DNA from: an uncultured Sphingopyxis sp.
Lineage (GTDB): Bacteria > Pseudomonadota > Alphaproteobacteria > Sphingomonadales > Sphingomonadaceae
Assembly: GCA_937873425.1 (NCBI GenBank)
Contig: CALMYE010000235.1
Coordinates: 1-55,710, forward strand
Reading direction: 5' to 3'
Length of the DNA stretch: 55,710 nt
Positions 24,000-32,093 of the stretch are shown here, piece after piece. Position numbers and translations under genes: made by a program. The notes beneath the pieces are model-generated. The model was not told the origin of the DNA. It saw only the letters and a list, made by a program, of their open reading frames with translations, and made no database searches. Position 1 is the stretch's first letter. Every line of letters starts with the position of its first letter.

Positions 24000-26118
24000 G
24001 ATGGTCCTCCATCTGGCCGGCGTCGGCGGCCGCGAGACGCGGCACGTCGGCGCCGATCGTCGCGACGATCTCGGTCGCCTTGGTCGCCGGGATTTCGAGG
24101 TAGGAAATGACCGCGACGTCGGGGAAGGTTGCGCGCACCAGCCGCGACAGGGCGGAACGGCAGATCGGCGAGGCGACGAGCGCGAAGCTGCGCGTCGAGA
24201 GCAGCAGCGGCTCGACCGCCTGCCCGATCTGCTCGACGATCTTCATCGCCATGCCGTGCTCGAACGGCCATTCGGCCCCCGGATTGGCGCGCACCGCCTG
24301 GTTGAGCAGCATCTCGACCTCGGGGCTGAAGGTGACGACGGGCAGCGGCATGCGGCTCGGCACGATCGTCTGGACGATCAGCGCGCCGATGCGCTGGCGC
24401 ACCGCCTCGACCAGCTCGGCGTCGCCGAGCTGCTGGCCCGACACCGCGACCATCGCCTCGGCGATCTTGCGGAAATCGCGCAGCGGGACGCGCTCGACGA
24501 GCAGCGCCTTGCACAGCGCCGCGACGCGGGGGAGCGCATAGCCCGCCGGGGTCAGGCTGGCCGCGAGCTGCGGATATTGCGCCTTCAGATGGTCGATCAG
24601 CGCCTGCGCGTCGTCGATGCCGAACAGCTCCCAGGCCGAACCGACGATGCTGTTGTTGAGGTGGGTCGCGACCACGGTCGCCGGATCGACCACCGTATAG
24701 CCGGCGGCGATCGCGTCATTCTGCGACGCGCGCGGAATCCATAGCGCGTCGAGCCCGAAGGTCGGGTCCTTGCACGGCCGCCCCGCGACCTGCGTGACCA
24801 GATCGCCCGAATCGAGCGCGAGCATTTCGTGCGGGAACACTTCGTCCTCGCCGACCACGACGCCGGCGATCGAGATGCGATAGACGTTGCCGGGCAGCGA
24901 CAGATCGTCGGCGACCTTCACCGGCGGGATGACGAAGCCCAGTTCCTTCGACAGCTGGCGGCGAATGCCGGTGATCCGGCCCATCAGCGGCGCGCCCTTG
25001 CGCTCGTCGACCAGGCTGACCAGCGCATAGCCGATCTCGAGCTGGCACGGGCTGCCCTCGCTGACGTCGGCCCATTCGATGCGCGACGGGTCGGCGGCGG
25101 GCGCGCCGGGCTCGCTGTCCGTGGCGGCGATTGCGGCCGCGGCGGCGCTGCGCTTCAGCTGCCAGCCGACCGCGAAGGCCAGCGCGGCGGCGGGCAGGAT
25201 CAGCATCTGCGGCATCGCGGGGACGAGGCCGAGCACGAACAATATGCCGCCGACCGCCATCCAGATGGCGGGCGAGGCGAACTGGCTGCCGATCTGGCCC
25301 GACAGGTTGAAGGGCGAATTGACGCGGGTGACGATCGCGGCGGCGGCGATCGACAGCAGCAGCGCGGGGATCTGCGCGACCAGCGCGTCGCCGATCGCCA
25401 GCGTGACATAGGTGCTGCCGGCTTCGGAGAAGGAGAGGCCGTGGCTGAACACGCCCAGGATCAGCCCGCCGATGATGTTGACGAACAGGATCAGCAGACC
25501 GGCGATCGCGTCGCCCTTCACAAATTTCGAGGCACCGTCCATCGAGCCGTAGAAATCGGCCTCGGTTGCGACTTCCTGACGCCGCGCCTTGGCTTCGTCG
25601 GGGGTCAGGATGCCGGCGTTGAGGTCGGCGTCGATCGCCATCTGCTTGCCGGGCAGGGCGTCGAGGGTGAAGCGCGCCGACACCTCGGATACGCGCCCCG
25701 CGCCCTTGGTGATGACGACCAGGTTGATGATCATCAGCACGACGAAGACGAACAGGCCGACGACATAGTCGCCGCCGATCAGCACCTTGCCGAACGCCTC
25801 GATGACATGGCCCGCCGCATGCGTGCCTTCGTGGCCGTGGACGAGCACGACGCGCGTCGAAGCGACGTTGAGCGCGAGCCGGAACAGCGTCGCGAGCAGA
25901 AGCACGGTGGGGAAAGCCGAAAAGTCGAGCGGTTTCGACGCCTGCAGCGCGACCATCAGGATCAGCAGGCTGACCATGATGTTCAGGACGAAACTGATGT
26001 CGAGGATGGTCGGCGATACCGGGATCACCATCAGCGCGACGAGGATCAGCATCCCCGCGGGCAGCGCGGCGGCGCCCGCGGCGCGGCCGATCTGCACGAT
26101 CTTCGGGCCGCCGCTCAT
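23989..26118 (-). CDS. flhA: flagellar export gate protein FlhA
   Basis: 709-residue core of the flagellar type III export gate. The first 310 residues hold about eight membrane helices, including the family signature FPTVLLLATLFRLALNVASTR; the proton-coupling loop has KGAGRVSEVSARFTLDALPGKQMAIDADL within residues 138-168. The rest is the cytoplasmic docking domain. It overlaps slt (ATGA) upstream and fliA downstream. In many bacteria flhA sits next to flhB; here flhB ends the separate fliE operon. Confidence 0.96.
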   Translation of the reverse strand: MSGGPKIVQIGRAAGAAALPAGMLILVALMVIPVSPTILDISFVLNIMVSLLILMVALQASKPLDFSAFPTVLLLATLFRLALNVASTRVVLVHGHEGTHAAGHVIEAFGKVLIGGDYVVGLFVFVVLMIINLVVITKGAGRVSEVSARFTLDALPGKQMAIDADLNAGILTPDEAKARRQEVATEADFYGSMDGASKFVKGDAIAGLLILFVNIIGGLILGVFSHGLSFSEAGSTYVTLAIGDALVAQIPALLLSIAAAAIVTRVNSPFNLSGQIGSQFASPAIWMAVGGILFVLGLVPAMPQMLILPAAALAFAVGWQLKRSAAAAAIAATDSEPGAPAADPSRIEWADVSEGSPCQLEIGYALVSLVDERKGAPLMGRITGIRRQLSKELGFVIPPVKVADDLSLPGNVYRISIAGVVVGEDEVFPHEMLALDSGDLVTQVAGRPCKDPTFGLDALWIPRASQNDAIAAGYTVVDPATVVATHLNNSIVGSAWELFGIDDAQALIDHLKAQYPQLAASLTPAGYALPRVAALCKALLVERVPLRDFRKIAEAMVAVSGQQLGDAELVEAVRQRIGALIVQTIVPSRMPLPVVTFSPEVEMLLNQAVRANPGAEWPFEHGMAMKIVEQIGQAVEPLLLSTRSFALVASPICRSALSRLVRATFPDVAVISYLEIPATKATEIVATIGADVPRLAAADAGQMEDHHEN

Positions 26119-26942
26119 GCGGCGCCTCCGGTCGCGGCGAGGCGCTGATAGGCCTGGGCGGCGAAGCCCATCGACAATTTCCTCGGCATCGGCTGGATAT
26201 CCATCATCGGCAGCGGCGGACGGCCGCCCTGGGTGGCGCTGGCAGTCTGAAAGCTCCAGCCGGGAGCGGGCGCGGCGCCGCCCGGCAGGGTGCCGGGGAT
26301 GGGGCCGGGCATGCCGCCTTCGTCGAGCTTGGCGCGGAAGCGTTCGCGGATTTCGTCGAGGCTGCGCATGCTGCCGTCGGCGGCATAGAAGACCGAACGG
26401 TTGGCGGCGGCGGCATCGGGCATCATCGGCGCGCCGGACTGGCCGGGATCGGCCGCCCAGGCGTTGAGGAAACGCACCGCGCCCGCTGGGCCGAGGAAAT
26501 GCGCGAGATAGAGGTCGACCGGCTCGGCGCTGCGGCCGATCCGGCTTTCGACATAGGCGCGATTGTCGGCGGTGAAGGCCGCCGCCATGCTCGCCGAAGC
26601 CGCGGGATCGTCGCGCAGCGCGAAGATCTGCTCGCGCAATTGCGGGTCTGCAATCGAGAAGCGGCCCGACGCGTCGCGGCCGATCGCGTCGGCGGCCCAG
26701 CCGAGGCCGTGGGCGGCGCCGTGGCGGTCGAGCGTCGCGAGCCAGGTCTGGCGGGTGAACTGATACAGGCCGCGCGCCGAGGATGTCGGCGCCTGTGCGG
26801 TCGGATTGAAACGGCTCTCGACGCGCGCGACGTCGACCAGATAGTCGAAATCGATCCCGGTGCGCGCCGACGCGTCGTGCATCGCCGCCATCACGGGCGA
26901 GGCGGCGCCGTTGGTCGATGCAGGACTGTTGATGCCATTCAT
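26115..26942 (-). CDS. SLT-type lytic transglycosylase linked to flhA
   Basis: 275 residues from the ATG at 26942. The longer frame to 26981 is excluded because its ATG lies within the sigma-54 promoter. The transglycosylase core shows DVARVESRFNPTAQAP with likely catalytic E42, then SSARGLYQFTRQTW and LYLAHFLGPAGA. No signal peptide is evident, so export may be through the flagellar system. FlgJ in this window lacks its hydrolase domain, so this protein may cut peptidoglycan for the rod, as SltF does in Rhodobacter. The role is inferred from operon context. Confidence 0.8.
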   Translation of the reverse strand: MNGINSPASTNGAASPVMAAMHDASARTGIDFDYLVDVARVESRFNPTAQAPTSSARGLYQFTRQTWLATLDRHGAAHGLGWAADAIGRDASGRFSIADPQLREQIFALRDDPAASASMAAAFTADNRAYVESRIGRSAEPVDLYLAHFLGPAGAVRFLNAWAADPGQSGAPMMPDAAAANRSVFYAADGSMRSLDEIRERFRAKLDEGGMPGPIPGTLPGGAAPAPGWSFQTASATQGGRPPLPMMDIQPMPRKLSMGFAAQAYQRLAATGGAA

Positions 26943-26972
26943 GCTTTGGTTCCGCTTGTTCGGCAGACCAAA

Positions 26973-26988
26973 AGCAATCATCGTGCCA
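26973..26988 (-). promoter_or_regulatory. sigma-54 promoter of slt-flhA-fliA
   Basis: Reading leftward TGGCACGATGATTGCT: GG (26987-26986), ten bases, GC (26975-26974). It matches the consensus TGGCACG-N4-TTGCW at every fixed position. Predicted transcription start about 26963, giving a leader of about 20 bases before the ATG at 26942. Confidence 0.85.
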
Positions 26989-27020
26989 TTTCAGGAAAAC
27001 GGCGGGTTAGGCAGGGCCGC

Positions 27021-27326
27021 TCAATAGCTTAGCGCGATCCCCCGCGACTGGGTTCCGCGGATATGATGGTTTCTGTCAATCCTCTGACGCGTCCAGTCCT
27101 TCAGGATGTTGACGCGGATCGCCGCGGCCTCGAGCTTGCGCAGCACGCGGTCGATCATCAGCCGCGCCTGCTCCTCGCGTCCGGGTGGCACCGGGCTGGC
27201 CTGGAACAGGATGACGGCGGTCGCCAGCGCTTCGGTCGCGGCGATGATCGCGCCGGCGTCCTGCCCGTCGAGCGCGGCGACCAGCGCGTCGAGCTGCGCC
27301 TGAACCTCGTCCATCGGTGCCGGCAT
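27021..27326 (-). CDS. flgN: FlgN-like export chaperone
   Basis: 101 residues from the ATG at 27326, which overlaps the flgM stop (ATGA); an ATG four codons later is possible. It is a small helical protein (DEVQAQLDALVAALD, ARLMIDRVLRKLEAAAIRVN). Direct similarity to FlgN is weak by eye; the call rests on size, predicted helical content and the invariant flgM-flgN order. FlgN would hold hook-filament junction proteins FlgK and FlgL for export. Confidence 0.65.
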   Translation of the reverse strand: MPAPMDEVQAQLDALVAALDGQDAGAIIAATEALATAVILFQASPVPPGREEQARLMIDRVLRKLEAAAIRVNILKDWTRQRIDRNHHIRGTQSRGIALSY

Positions 27327-27628
27327 CAATCGGCTCCACCGGCATAATGCTGCAGCATCGCCCGCGCCGTGGCGTCGGGCTGGAGTTCGTAGCGGCCCTC
27401 CGCAATGGCGCTGCGCAACGCCGCGACGCGCGCGCCATCGACGGGCGCGGGCTGGGCGGCAATGTCGGCGGCGATGCCGATCAGCCGCGCGACCGGCACG
27501 GGGGTGGTGGCGGCCTTCGCCTGCGCGGGCGTCGGCCCGGGTTCGGCGGTGGCGCCCGCGACACGACGGACGGCGCCGATGCGCACGACGTTGCCGACCT
27601 GCAATCCGATCTTGCCGTCTCCCGTCAT
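27326..27628 (-). CDS. flgM: anti-sigma-28 factor FlgM
   Basis: 100-residue antagonist of FliA. The C-terminal half carries the FlgM pattern VDGARVAALRSAIAEGRYEL and ARAMLQHY; the N-terminal half is low-complexity, as in exported, partly unfolded FlgM proteins. It is preceded by AAAGGAGG and by a sigma-28 promoter, giving the known feedback loop in which FliA activates its own inhibitor. It overlaps flgN by ATGA. Confidence 0.85.
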   Translation of the reverse strand: MTGDGKIGLQVGNVVRIGAVRRVAGATAEPGPTPAQAKAATTPVPVARLIGIAADIAAQPAPVDGARVAALRSAIAEGRYELQPDATARAMLQHYAGGAD

Positions 27629-27679
27629 GTGCGCCTCCTTTCCATGGCCGTCGGAAAATCGACGGGCGTTCGAAGGCCA

Positions 27680-27706
27680 TTAACGGACGCGGAAAGGATT
27701 GATTAA
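27680..27706 (-). promoter_or_regulatory. sigma-28 promoter of flgM
   Basis: Leftward TTAA (27706-27703), 15 bases, TCCGTTAA (27687-27680). It fits the TAAA-N15-GCCGATAA type and closely matches the other three sites in the window. Predicted leader of about 45 bases to the flgM ATG. Confidence 0.75.
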
Positions 27707-27719
27707 GGCGCGCGCGCCG

Positions 27720-27771
27720 AAAAAATAAAGAAAAGGCCCGGCGGCGTCGGAAAACCGACGGCCGCCGGGCC
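27720..27771 (-). terminator. intrinsic terminator after flgA
   Basis: A long GC-rich hairpin (27735-27771: GGCCCGGCGGC-GTCGG paired with its complement around AAAA, one bulged base) followed leftward by a T-rich tract (27734-27720). It ends the leftward flgA transcript about 57 bases after the flgA stop and insulates the flgM promoter. Confidence 0.85.
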
Positions 27772-27793
27772 AGGGCAGGGACTTGCCGAAAAG

Positions 27794-27815
27794 CCCCTCC
27801 CCTTCAGGGGAGGGG
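27794..27815. repeat. GC-rich hairpin CCCCTCCCC/GGGGAGGGG
   Basis: Nine-base perfect arms around TTCA, just downstream of the flgA stop. The same CCCTCCC-type palindrome appears in the fliS-activator gap (39487-39607), so it is probably a dispersed intergenic palindrome family. Confidence 0.7.
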
Positions 27816-27827
27816 TGAATCAGTTGG

Positions 27828-28337
27828 TCAGTCCGCCAGGCGCGCGCGCCCCGGACCGGTGACGATCGCGCTCAGCGTGCTTTTGGCGTCGCTGCCGCGC
27901 AGCGCGATCAGGTCGCCGACGCGGCCGTCCTGCGTCGCGGTGGCGGCATAGCTGATCGAAAAGCTGTTCGTGTCGATGGTGACGCGGACATTGTCGCCGC
28001 GGCGCACGACCGGCGCCGATGCCGCGGGCTTGGCGACAAGGCCGCCGCCGGCCGCCGCGTTGGCGGGTCCGGTCATCGGCACGCGCAGCCGCCAGCCGAG
28101 CGAGGGGCAGCGGACGGCGAGCGTCTGGCCGTCGATCGCGGTCACCGTCGCCTGCTCGGGGCAGCGCGCCAGTTTGATGCGGCGGTCGATCGGCGTCGCG
28201 GTGCGGCCCATCGCATTCGCCACCATCTGCGTCAGCACGTCGATCGTCTGCCAATCCTCGGTCGCCTGCTGCGCGGTGGCCGCGGCGGGGATGCCGACGG
28301 CGAGCGCGGCGAGGCCGGTCACAAGCTTGCGGGTCAT
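27828..28337 (-). CDS. flgA: flagellar P-ring chaperone FlgA
   Basis: 169-residue periplasmic protein needed to assemble the FlgI P-ring. The ATG at 28337 follows AAGGAGATGGGCC and opens a signal peptide (LVTGLAALAVGIPAAATAQ). The C-terminal SAF-type domain has VVRRGDNVRVTIDTNSFSISY and AALRGSDAKSTL-like turns typical of FlgA. The frame extends far upstream, but that part crosses the sigma-54 promoter and is not coding. It is divergent from flgB. Confidence 0.88.
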   Translation of the reverse strand: MTRKLVTGLAALAVGIPAAATAQQATEDWQTIDVLTQMVANAMGRTATPIDRRIKLARCPEQATVTAIDGQTLAVRCPSLGWRLRVPMTGPANAAAGGGLVAKPAASAPVVRRGDNVRVTIDTNSFSISYAATATQDGRVGDLIALRGSDAKSTLSAIVTGPGRARLAD

Positions 28338-28368
28338 GGCCCATCTCCTTCGGTCCAAAATCATCGCC

Positions 28369-28380
28369 TGCCAATCTGCA
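28369..28380. promoter_or_regulatory. possible regulator site TGCCAATCTGCA
   Basis: Differs by one missing G from the palindrome TGCCAATCTGGCA found twice before the sigma-54 activator gene. It overlaps the -12 element of the flgA promoter, a position where bound protein would repress. Only one copy is here, so the evidence is modest. Confidence 0.35.
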
Positions 28381-28392
28381 CGATGCGTGCCA
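28377..28392 (-). promoter_or_regulatory. sigma-54 promoter of flgA
   Basis: Leftward TGGCACGCATCGTGCA: GG (28391-28390), ten bases, GC (28379-28378). All of TGGCACG is present; the -12 box is GTGCA instead of TTGCA. The start point would be about 28367, leaving a leader of about 30 bases. Confidence 0.75.
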
Positions 28393-28479
28393 GTCGCGCT
28401 TTGCCGCGGGGTTCGGCCGCCTTGCCGCGGGGCCTGTCGAATTTTTGACCGCCGGGTTGCCGGCCTGCCGTGCGCGCCG

Positions 28480-28534
28480 TTTGGCATGCCGTCATACAAT
28501 TGAAAAACCTTCCGAAAATCATTTTGGCATGCCG
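28480..28534. repeat. direct repeat TTTGGCATGCCG, two copies
   Basis: Copies at 28480-28491 and 28523-28534, 43 bp apart (about four helical turns), each containing the palindrome GGCATGCC. The second is also the -24 half of the flgB sigma-54 promoter; the first lacks a -12 element and may be an activator or decoy sigma-54 site. Confidence 0.6.
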
Positions 28535-28541
28535 ATTGCAT
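28524..28541 (+). promoter_or_regulatory. sigma-54 promoter of the flgBCDEFGHIJKL operon
   Basis: TTGGCATGCCGATTGCAT: GG at 28526-28527, ten bases, GC at 28538-28539, with TTGCA intact. Predicted start about 28551, a 66-base leader before flgB. Transcription should run through flgL. Confidence 0.85.
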
Positions 28542-28616
28542 CATGCCTTGGTGTTTCCGCGCGCTCGCGCCGGCCCCGGCCGAAACGAAGCGGCGGCGAA
28601 GGAAGGAATGACAAGC

Positions 28617-28955
28617 ATGGCATCCGAAAAGCTCTTCGGCATCCACGCCACGGCGCTCCAGCTACGCAACCAGCGCATGATGATGCTCGCGTCGAACATC
28701 GCCAACGCCGCGACGCCCAATTACAAGGCGCGCGACATCGACTTCGCGAAAGCGCTCGATCTCGCGCAGCAGGGCGGCTCGCTCGACGGCGCCGTCGCCT
28801 ATCGCGTCCCGGTCCAGGCGTCGCTCGACGGCAACACGGTCGAGATGGCGACGGAGCAGACCGCCTTCGCCGAGAATGCGCTCGCCTATCGCTCGAGCCT
28901 CTCCTTCCTCACCGGCCGCATCAACACGCTGACGCGCGCGCTGAAGGGCGAATGA
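28617..28955 (+). CDS. flgB: flagellar proximal rod protein FlgB
   Basis: 112-residue rod protein, close to the family length. The N-terminal rod motif LRNQRMMMLASNIANAATPNYKARD spans residues 20-44, with the ANxxTPxYK pattern. The ATG at 28617 is about ten bases after GGAAGGA; an ATG at 28608 is too close to it. It is first in the rod-hook operon, and its stop overlaps flgC (ATGA). Confidence 0.93.
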   Translation: MASEKLFGIHATALQLRNQRMMMLASNIANAATPNYKARDIDFAKALDLAQQGGSLDGAVAYRVPVQASLDGNTVEMATEQTAFAENALAYRSSLSFLTGRINTLTRALKGE

Positions 28956-29362
28956 CGATGAACGGCAATCTTTCCCTCTTCGACATTTCGGGCCGTGCCA
29001 TGTCGGCGCAGCTCGTGCGGCTCAACACCACGGCGTCGAACCTCGCCAATGCCGGCACCGTGTCGGGCAGCGAAGCGGGCGCCTATCGCGCGATGAAGCC
29101 GGTGTTCCGCACGGTGATGGACCAGAGCGGCCGCGCGACGGTCGCGGTCGACCGCGTCACCGTGTCGCAGATGGCCCCGTCGAAGCGCCACGACCCGACC
29201 AACCCGCTCGCCGATGCGGAGGGCAATGTCTGGGAAGCCGCGGTCGATAGCGCCGCCGAGCTGGTCGAGATGGTCGAGACCGCGCGCCAGTATCAGAACA
29301 ATGTCCAGGTCCTGGAAACCGCCAAGGGCCTGATCAACGAAACGCTCAGGATGGGACAATAA
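28952..29362 (+). CDS. flgC: flagellar proximal rod protein FlgC
   Basis: 136-residue rod protein. The N-terminus has LVRLNTTASNLANAGTVSG and the C-terminus the axial motif VEMVETARQYQNNVQVLETA. The ATG at 28952 overlaps the flgB stop; an ATG two codons later is an alternative. Stacks with FlgB, FlgF and FlgG to form the rod. Confidence 0.94.
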   Translation: MTMNGNLSLFDISGRAMSAQLVRLNTTASNLANAGTVSGSEAGAYRAMKPVFRTVMDQSGRATVAVDRVTVSQMAPSKRHDPTNPLADAEGNVWEAAVDSAAELVEMVETARQYQNNVQVLETAKGLINETLRMGQ

Positions 29363-29363
29363 G

Positions 29364-29684
29364 ATGGCGACCGCACCCGTGAACGGCACCACCCTGCCGA
29401 TCGTGCCCAAGAACAGCGGCATGCAGCTCGGCCAGTCGGACTTCCTCCGCCTGATGACCGCGCAGCTGACGCAGCAGGACCCGTTCAACCCGGTCGATAA
29501 TCAGGCGATGGTCGCCCAGATGGCGCAATTCTCCAGCCTCGCCGGGATCAGCGAGACCAATGTGACGCTTCAGCAGATCGCCGAGCAGCTTCAGGCGCAG
29601 ACCGCCCTGCTCAAGGACATCAAGGCCGCCGCCGCCACCCCGGCGCCGGCGCCCGCCCCCGAAACCACCACCCAGGAAGGATAA
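29364..29684 (+). CDS. flgD: short hook-cap protein FlgD (N-terminal domain only)
   Basis: 106 residues against about 220 in E. coli. The conserved N-terminal part is complete: SDFLRLMTAQLTQQDPFNPVDNQ and MVAQMAQFSSLAGISE. The fibronectin/tudor-like domains that form the hook scaffold are absent; the protein ends in a Pro/Ala tail. It starts 1 base after the flgC stop and precedes flgE, as expected. The following sequence shows no frameshifted continuation. Confidence 0.88.
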   Translation: MATAPVNGTTLPIVPKNSGMQLGQSDFLRLMTAQLTQQDPFNPVDNQAMVAQMAQFSSLAGISETNVTLQQIAEQLQAQTALLKDIKAAAATPAPAPAPETTTQEG

Positions 29685-29688
29685 GTCC

Positions 29689-30516
29689 ATGTCGTTCTAC
29701 ACCTCGCTTTCGGGCCTCAAGGGCGCCCAGACCGACATGTCGGTCATCTCGAACAACATCGCCAATGCGAGCTCGACCGGCTTCAAGCGCAGCCGCGCGC
29801 AGTTCGGCGACCTCTTCGCCTCGTCGCCGACGCAATCGACGCGGATGATCGCGGGGCAGGGGCAGCGCCTCAACGGCGTGATGCAGCAGTTCACGCAGGG
29901 CACGCTCGAGGCGAGCGAGAAGACGCTCGACCTCGCCATCGCCGGCGAGGGCATGTTCGTCGTCAAGGGCGAGCCGCCGCGCGAGGCCGTCACCTACACC
30001 CGCAACGGTGCGTTCAGCGTCACCGCCGACCGCCAGGTCGTCGATACGACCGGCGCCAAGCTCCAGCTTCTCCCCGTCGATGCCGACGGCAACGTCACCG
30101 ACCGCACGCTCGGCGGCGCGTTCGACTTCGTGCTGCCCGCGGGCTCGCCGACCGATCCCGATGCGGCGCTGGTCAATGTCTCGGTCGGCCTCGACGGGCT
30201 CGTTACCGCGACTTTCGCCGACGGCAGCGACCAGGTGCTCGGCAAGGTGGCGATGGCGACCTTCCCCGCGATGGAGGGGCTGCGCCCCGTCGGCGACGCC
30301 CACTGGCAGTCCACCGGCGAAAGCGGCCCGCCGACCATCGATGCCGCGACCAACGGCCCGATGGGCGCGATCCGCTCGGGCGCGCTCGAACGCTCGAACG
30401 TCGACATCACCGAGGAACTGGTGATGCTGATCGCCGCGCAGCGCAATTTCCAGGCCAATGCCAAGGCGATCGAAGGCGCCTCGGCGCTGACGCAGACGAT
30501 CATCGGCCTGCGCTGA
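29689..30516 (+). CDS. flgE: flagellar hook protein FlgE, short form
   Basis: 275 residues, against about 400 in enteric FlgE. The termini are standard: YTSLSGLKGAQTDMSVISNN and NIANASSTGFKRSR at the start, ITEELVMLIAAQRNFQANAK and the ALTQTI end. The exposed middle domains are much reduced. The identity comes from the order flgD-flgE-flgF. The ATG at 29689 follows AGGAAGG at a good distance. Confidence 0.87.
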   Translation: MSFYTSLSGLKGAQTDMSVISNNIANASSTGFKRSRAQFGDLFASSPTQSTRMIAGQGQRLNGVMQQFTQGTLEASEKTLDLAIAGEGMFVVKGEPPREAVTYTRNGAFSVTADRQVVDTTGAKLQLLPVDADGNVTDRTLGGAFDFVLPAGSPTDPDAALVNVSVGLDGLVTATFADGSDQVLGKVAMATFPAMEGLRPVGDAHWQSTGESGPPTIDAATNGPMGAIRSGALERSNVDITEELVMLIAAQRNFQANAKAIEGASALTQTIIGLR

Positions 30517-30548
30517 TCCGCTGCTAGCCGCCTGCCGGGAGATTCCAC

Positions 30549-31292
30549 ATGGATCGTGTCATCTATACCAGCCTCACCGCGATGCGGGGCAGCATGGCCC
30601 GGCAGACGGCGATCGCCAACAATCTCGCCAATGCGCAGACGCCCGGCTTCCGCGCCGACATGGCCGAGGCGCAGGCGCTGTGGCTGCACGGCAGCGGGCA
30701 CGACGCCCGCGCCCTGTCGTCGGAGGAAGTGCTCGCCGCCGACATGCGCGCCGGCACCGTCACCGCGACGGGCCGCGACCTCGACGTCGCGATGCAGGGC
30801 GACGCGCTGCTCGTCGTCCAGGCGCCGAACGGCGACGAAGCCTATACCCGCCGCGGCGACCTGCAACTGGCGCCGAGCGGCCTCTTGACCACCGGCGACG
30901 GCCATCCGGTGCTGGGGACGCAGGGGCCGCTGACCGTTCCGCCCGCCGACGCGATCCGCATCGACGCCGACGGCCGGCTGTTCATCGTCCCGCCCGGCGG
31001 CGATCCCGAAAATCCGGTCGAGGTCGACCGGCTGCGCCTCGCGGCGCCGGCGGGGTCGGACATCGTCAAGGGCCTCGACAATCTGTTCCGCGTGCGCGGC
31101 GGCGGGATTCTCCCCGACGATCCGGAGGCGCGCCTGACCACCCGCTCGCTCGAAGGATCGAACGTCAGCGCGACCGCCGCGCTCGTCGACATGATCGAGG
31201 CGAGCCGGATGTGGGATTCGCAACTCAAGCTGATCGGCGACGCGCGCGACATGGATGCCGCGACCGCGAACCTGATGCAGCTGCCCCGTTAA
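30549..31292 (+). CDS. flgF: flagellar rod protein FlgF
   Basis: 247-residue proximal rod protein. N-terminal MARQTAIANNLANAQTPGFR, middle DVAMQGDALLVVQAPNGDEA, C-terminal LEGSNVSATAALVDMIEASR. It lies between flgE and flgG in the usual order and is of normal length. Confidence 0.93.
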   Translation: MDRVIYTSLTAMRGSMARQTAIANNLANAQTPGFRADMAEAQALWLHGSGHDARALSSEEVLAADMRAGTVTATGRDLDVAMQGDALLVVQAPNGDEAYTRRGDLQLAPSGLLTTGDGHPVLGTQGPLTVPPADAIRIDADGRLFIVPPGGDPENPVEVDRLRLAAPAGSDIVKGLDNLFRVRGGGILPDDPEARLTTRSLEGSNVSATAALVDMIEASRMWDSQLKLIGDARDMDAATANLMQLPR

Positions 31293-31304
31293 GGAGATGA
31301 TGAG

Positions 31305-32093
31305 ATGAGCTTCGGTGCCCTGCACGTCGCACGGACCGGTCTGGATGCCCAGGGCTTCCGGATGCAGGTGATCGCGAACAACCTCGCCAATGTGAACACC
31401 ACGGGCTTCAAGCGCGACCGCGCCAGCTTCGAAACGCTGGGCTATCAGATGATGACGCTCGCGGGCGCCTCTTCCTCGGCCGACAACCGCTATGCGACCG
31501 GGCTCAATCTCGGCACCGGCGTTTCGCTCGCCGGCACCGCGCGCATCGACACCCAGGGGACGCTCACCGCGACCGGCAACGGGCTCGACGTCGCGATCGA
31601 GGGCGCGGGCTATTTCCAGGTCCAGATGCCCGACGGCCGCATCGGCTATACCCGCGCCGGCAATTTCAGCCTGTCGTCCGAAGGCACGATCGTGACGCCC
31701 GACGGCAAGCCGCTGGAACCGCAGATCCAGATTCCGCAGGATGCGACCGCGCTGACCATCGGCGCCGACGGCACCGTCTCCGCGTCGATCGCGGGGCAGA
31801 CGGGAACGACCGAGCTCGGCCGGATCGAGATCGCGCGCTTCGCCAACGCCTCGGGATTGCAGGCGATCGGCAACAATATCCTGCTCGAAACCACCGCTTC
31901 GGGCGCGCCGCTGGTCGGCGGGCCGGGCGAGGATGGGCGCGGTGCGCTCCGTTCGGGCATGCTCGAAGGATCGAACGTCAATGTCGTCGAGGAACTCGTC
32001 GACATGATCGAGACGCAGCGCGCCTATGAGGTCAATTCCAAGATGATCCAGGCCACCGACGAGATGATCAAAAATGCGACCCAGACTCTCTAA
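31305..32093 (+). CDS. flgG: flagellar distal rod protein FlgG
   Basis: 262-residue distal rod protein, nearly the E. coli length (260). Seen are FRMQVIANNLANVNTTGFKR, GNGLDVAIEGAGYFQVQMPD, YTRAGNFSLSSEG and the C-terminal SNVNVVEELVDMIETQRAYE. The ribosome site AAGGAGATGATG precedes the ATG. Its 3' end overlaps flgH by 20 bases. Confidence 0.96.
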   Translation: MSFGALHVARTGLDAQGFRMQVIANNLANVNTTGFKRDRASFETLGYQMMTLAGASSSADNRYATGLNLGTGVSLAGTARIDTQGTLTATGNGLDVAIEGAGYFQVQMPDGRIGYTRAGNFSLSSEGTIVTPDGKPLEPQIQIPQDATALTIGADGTVSASIAGQTGTTELGRIEIARFANASGLQAIGNNILLETTASGAPLVGGPGEDGRGALRSGMLEGSNVNVVEELVDMIETQRAYEVNSKMIQATDEMIKNATQTL

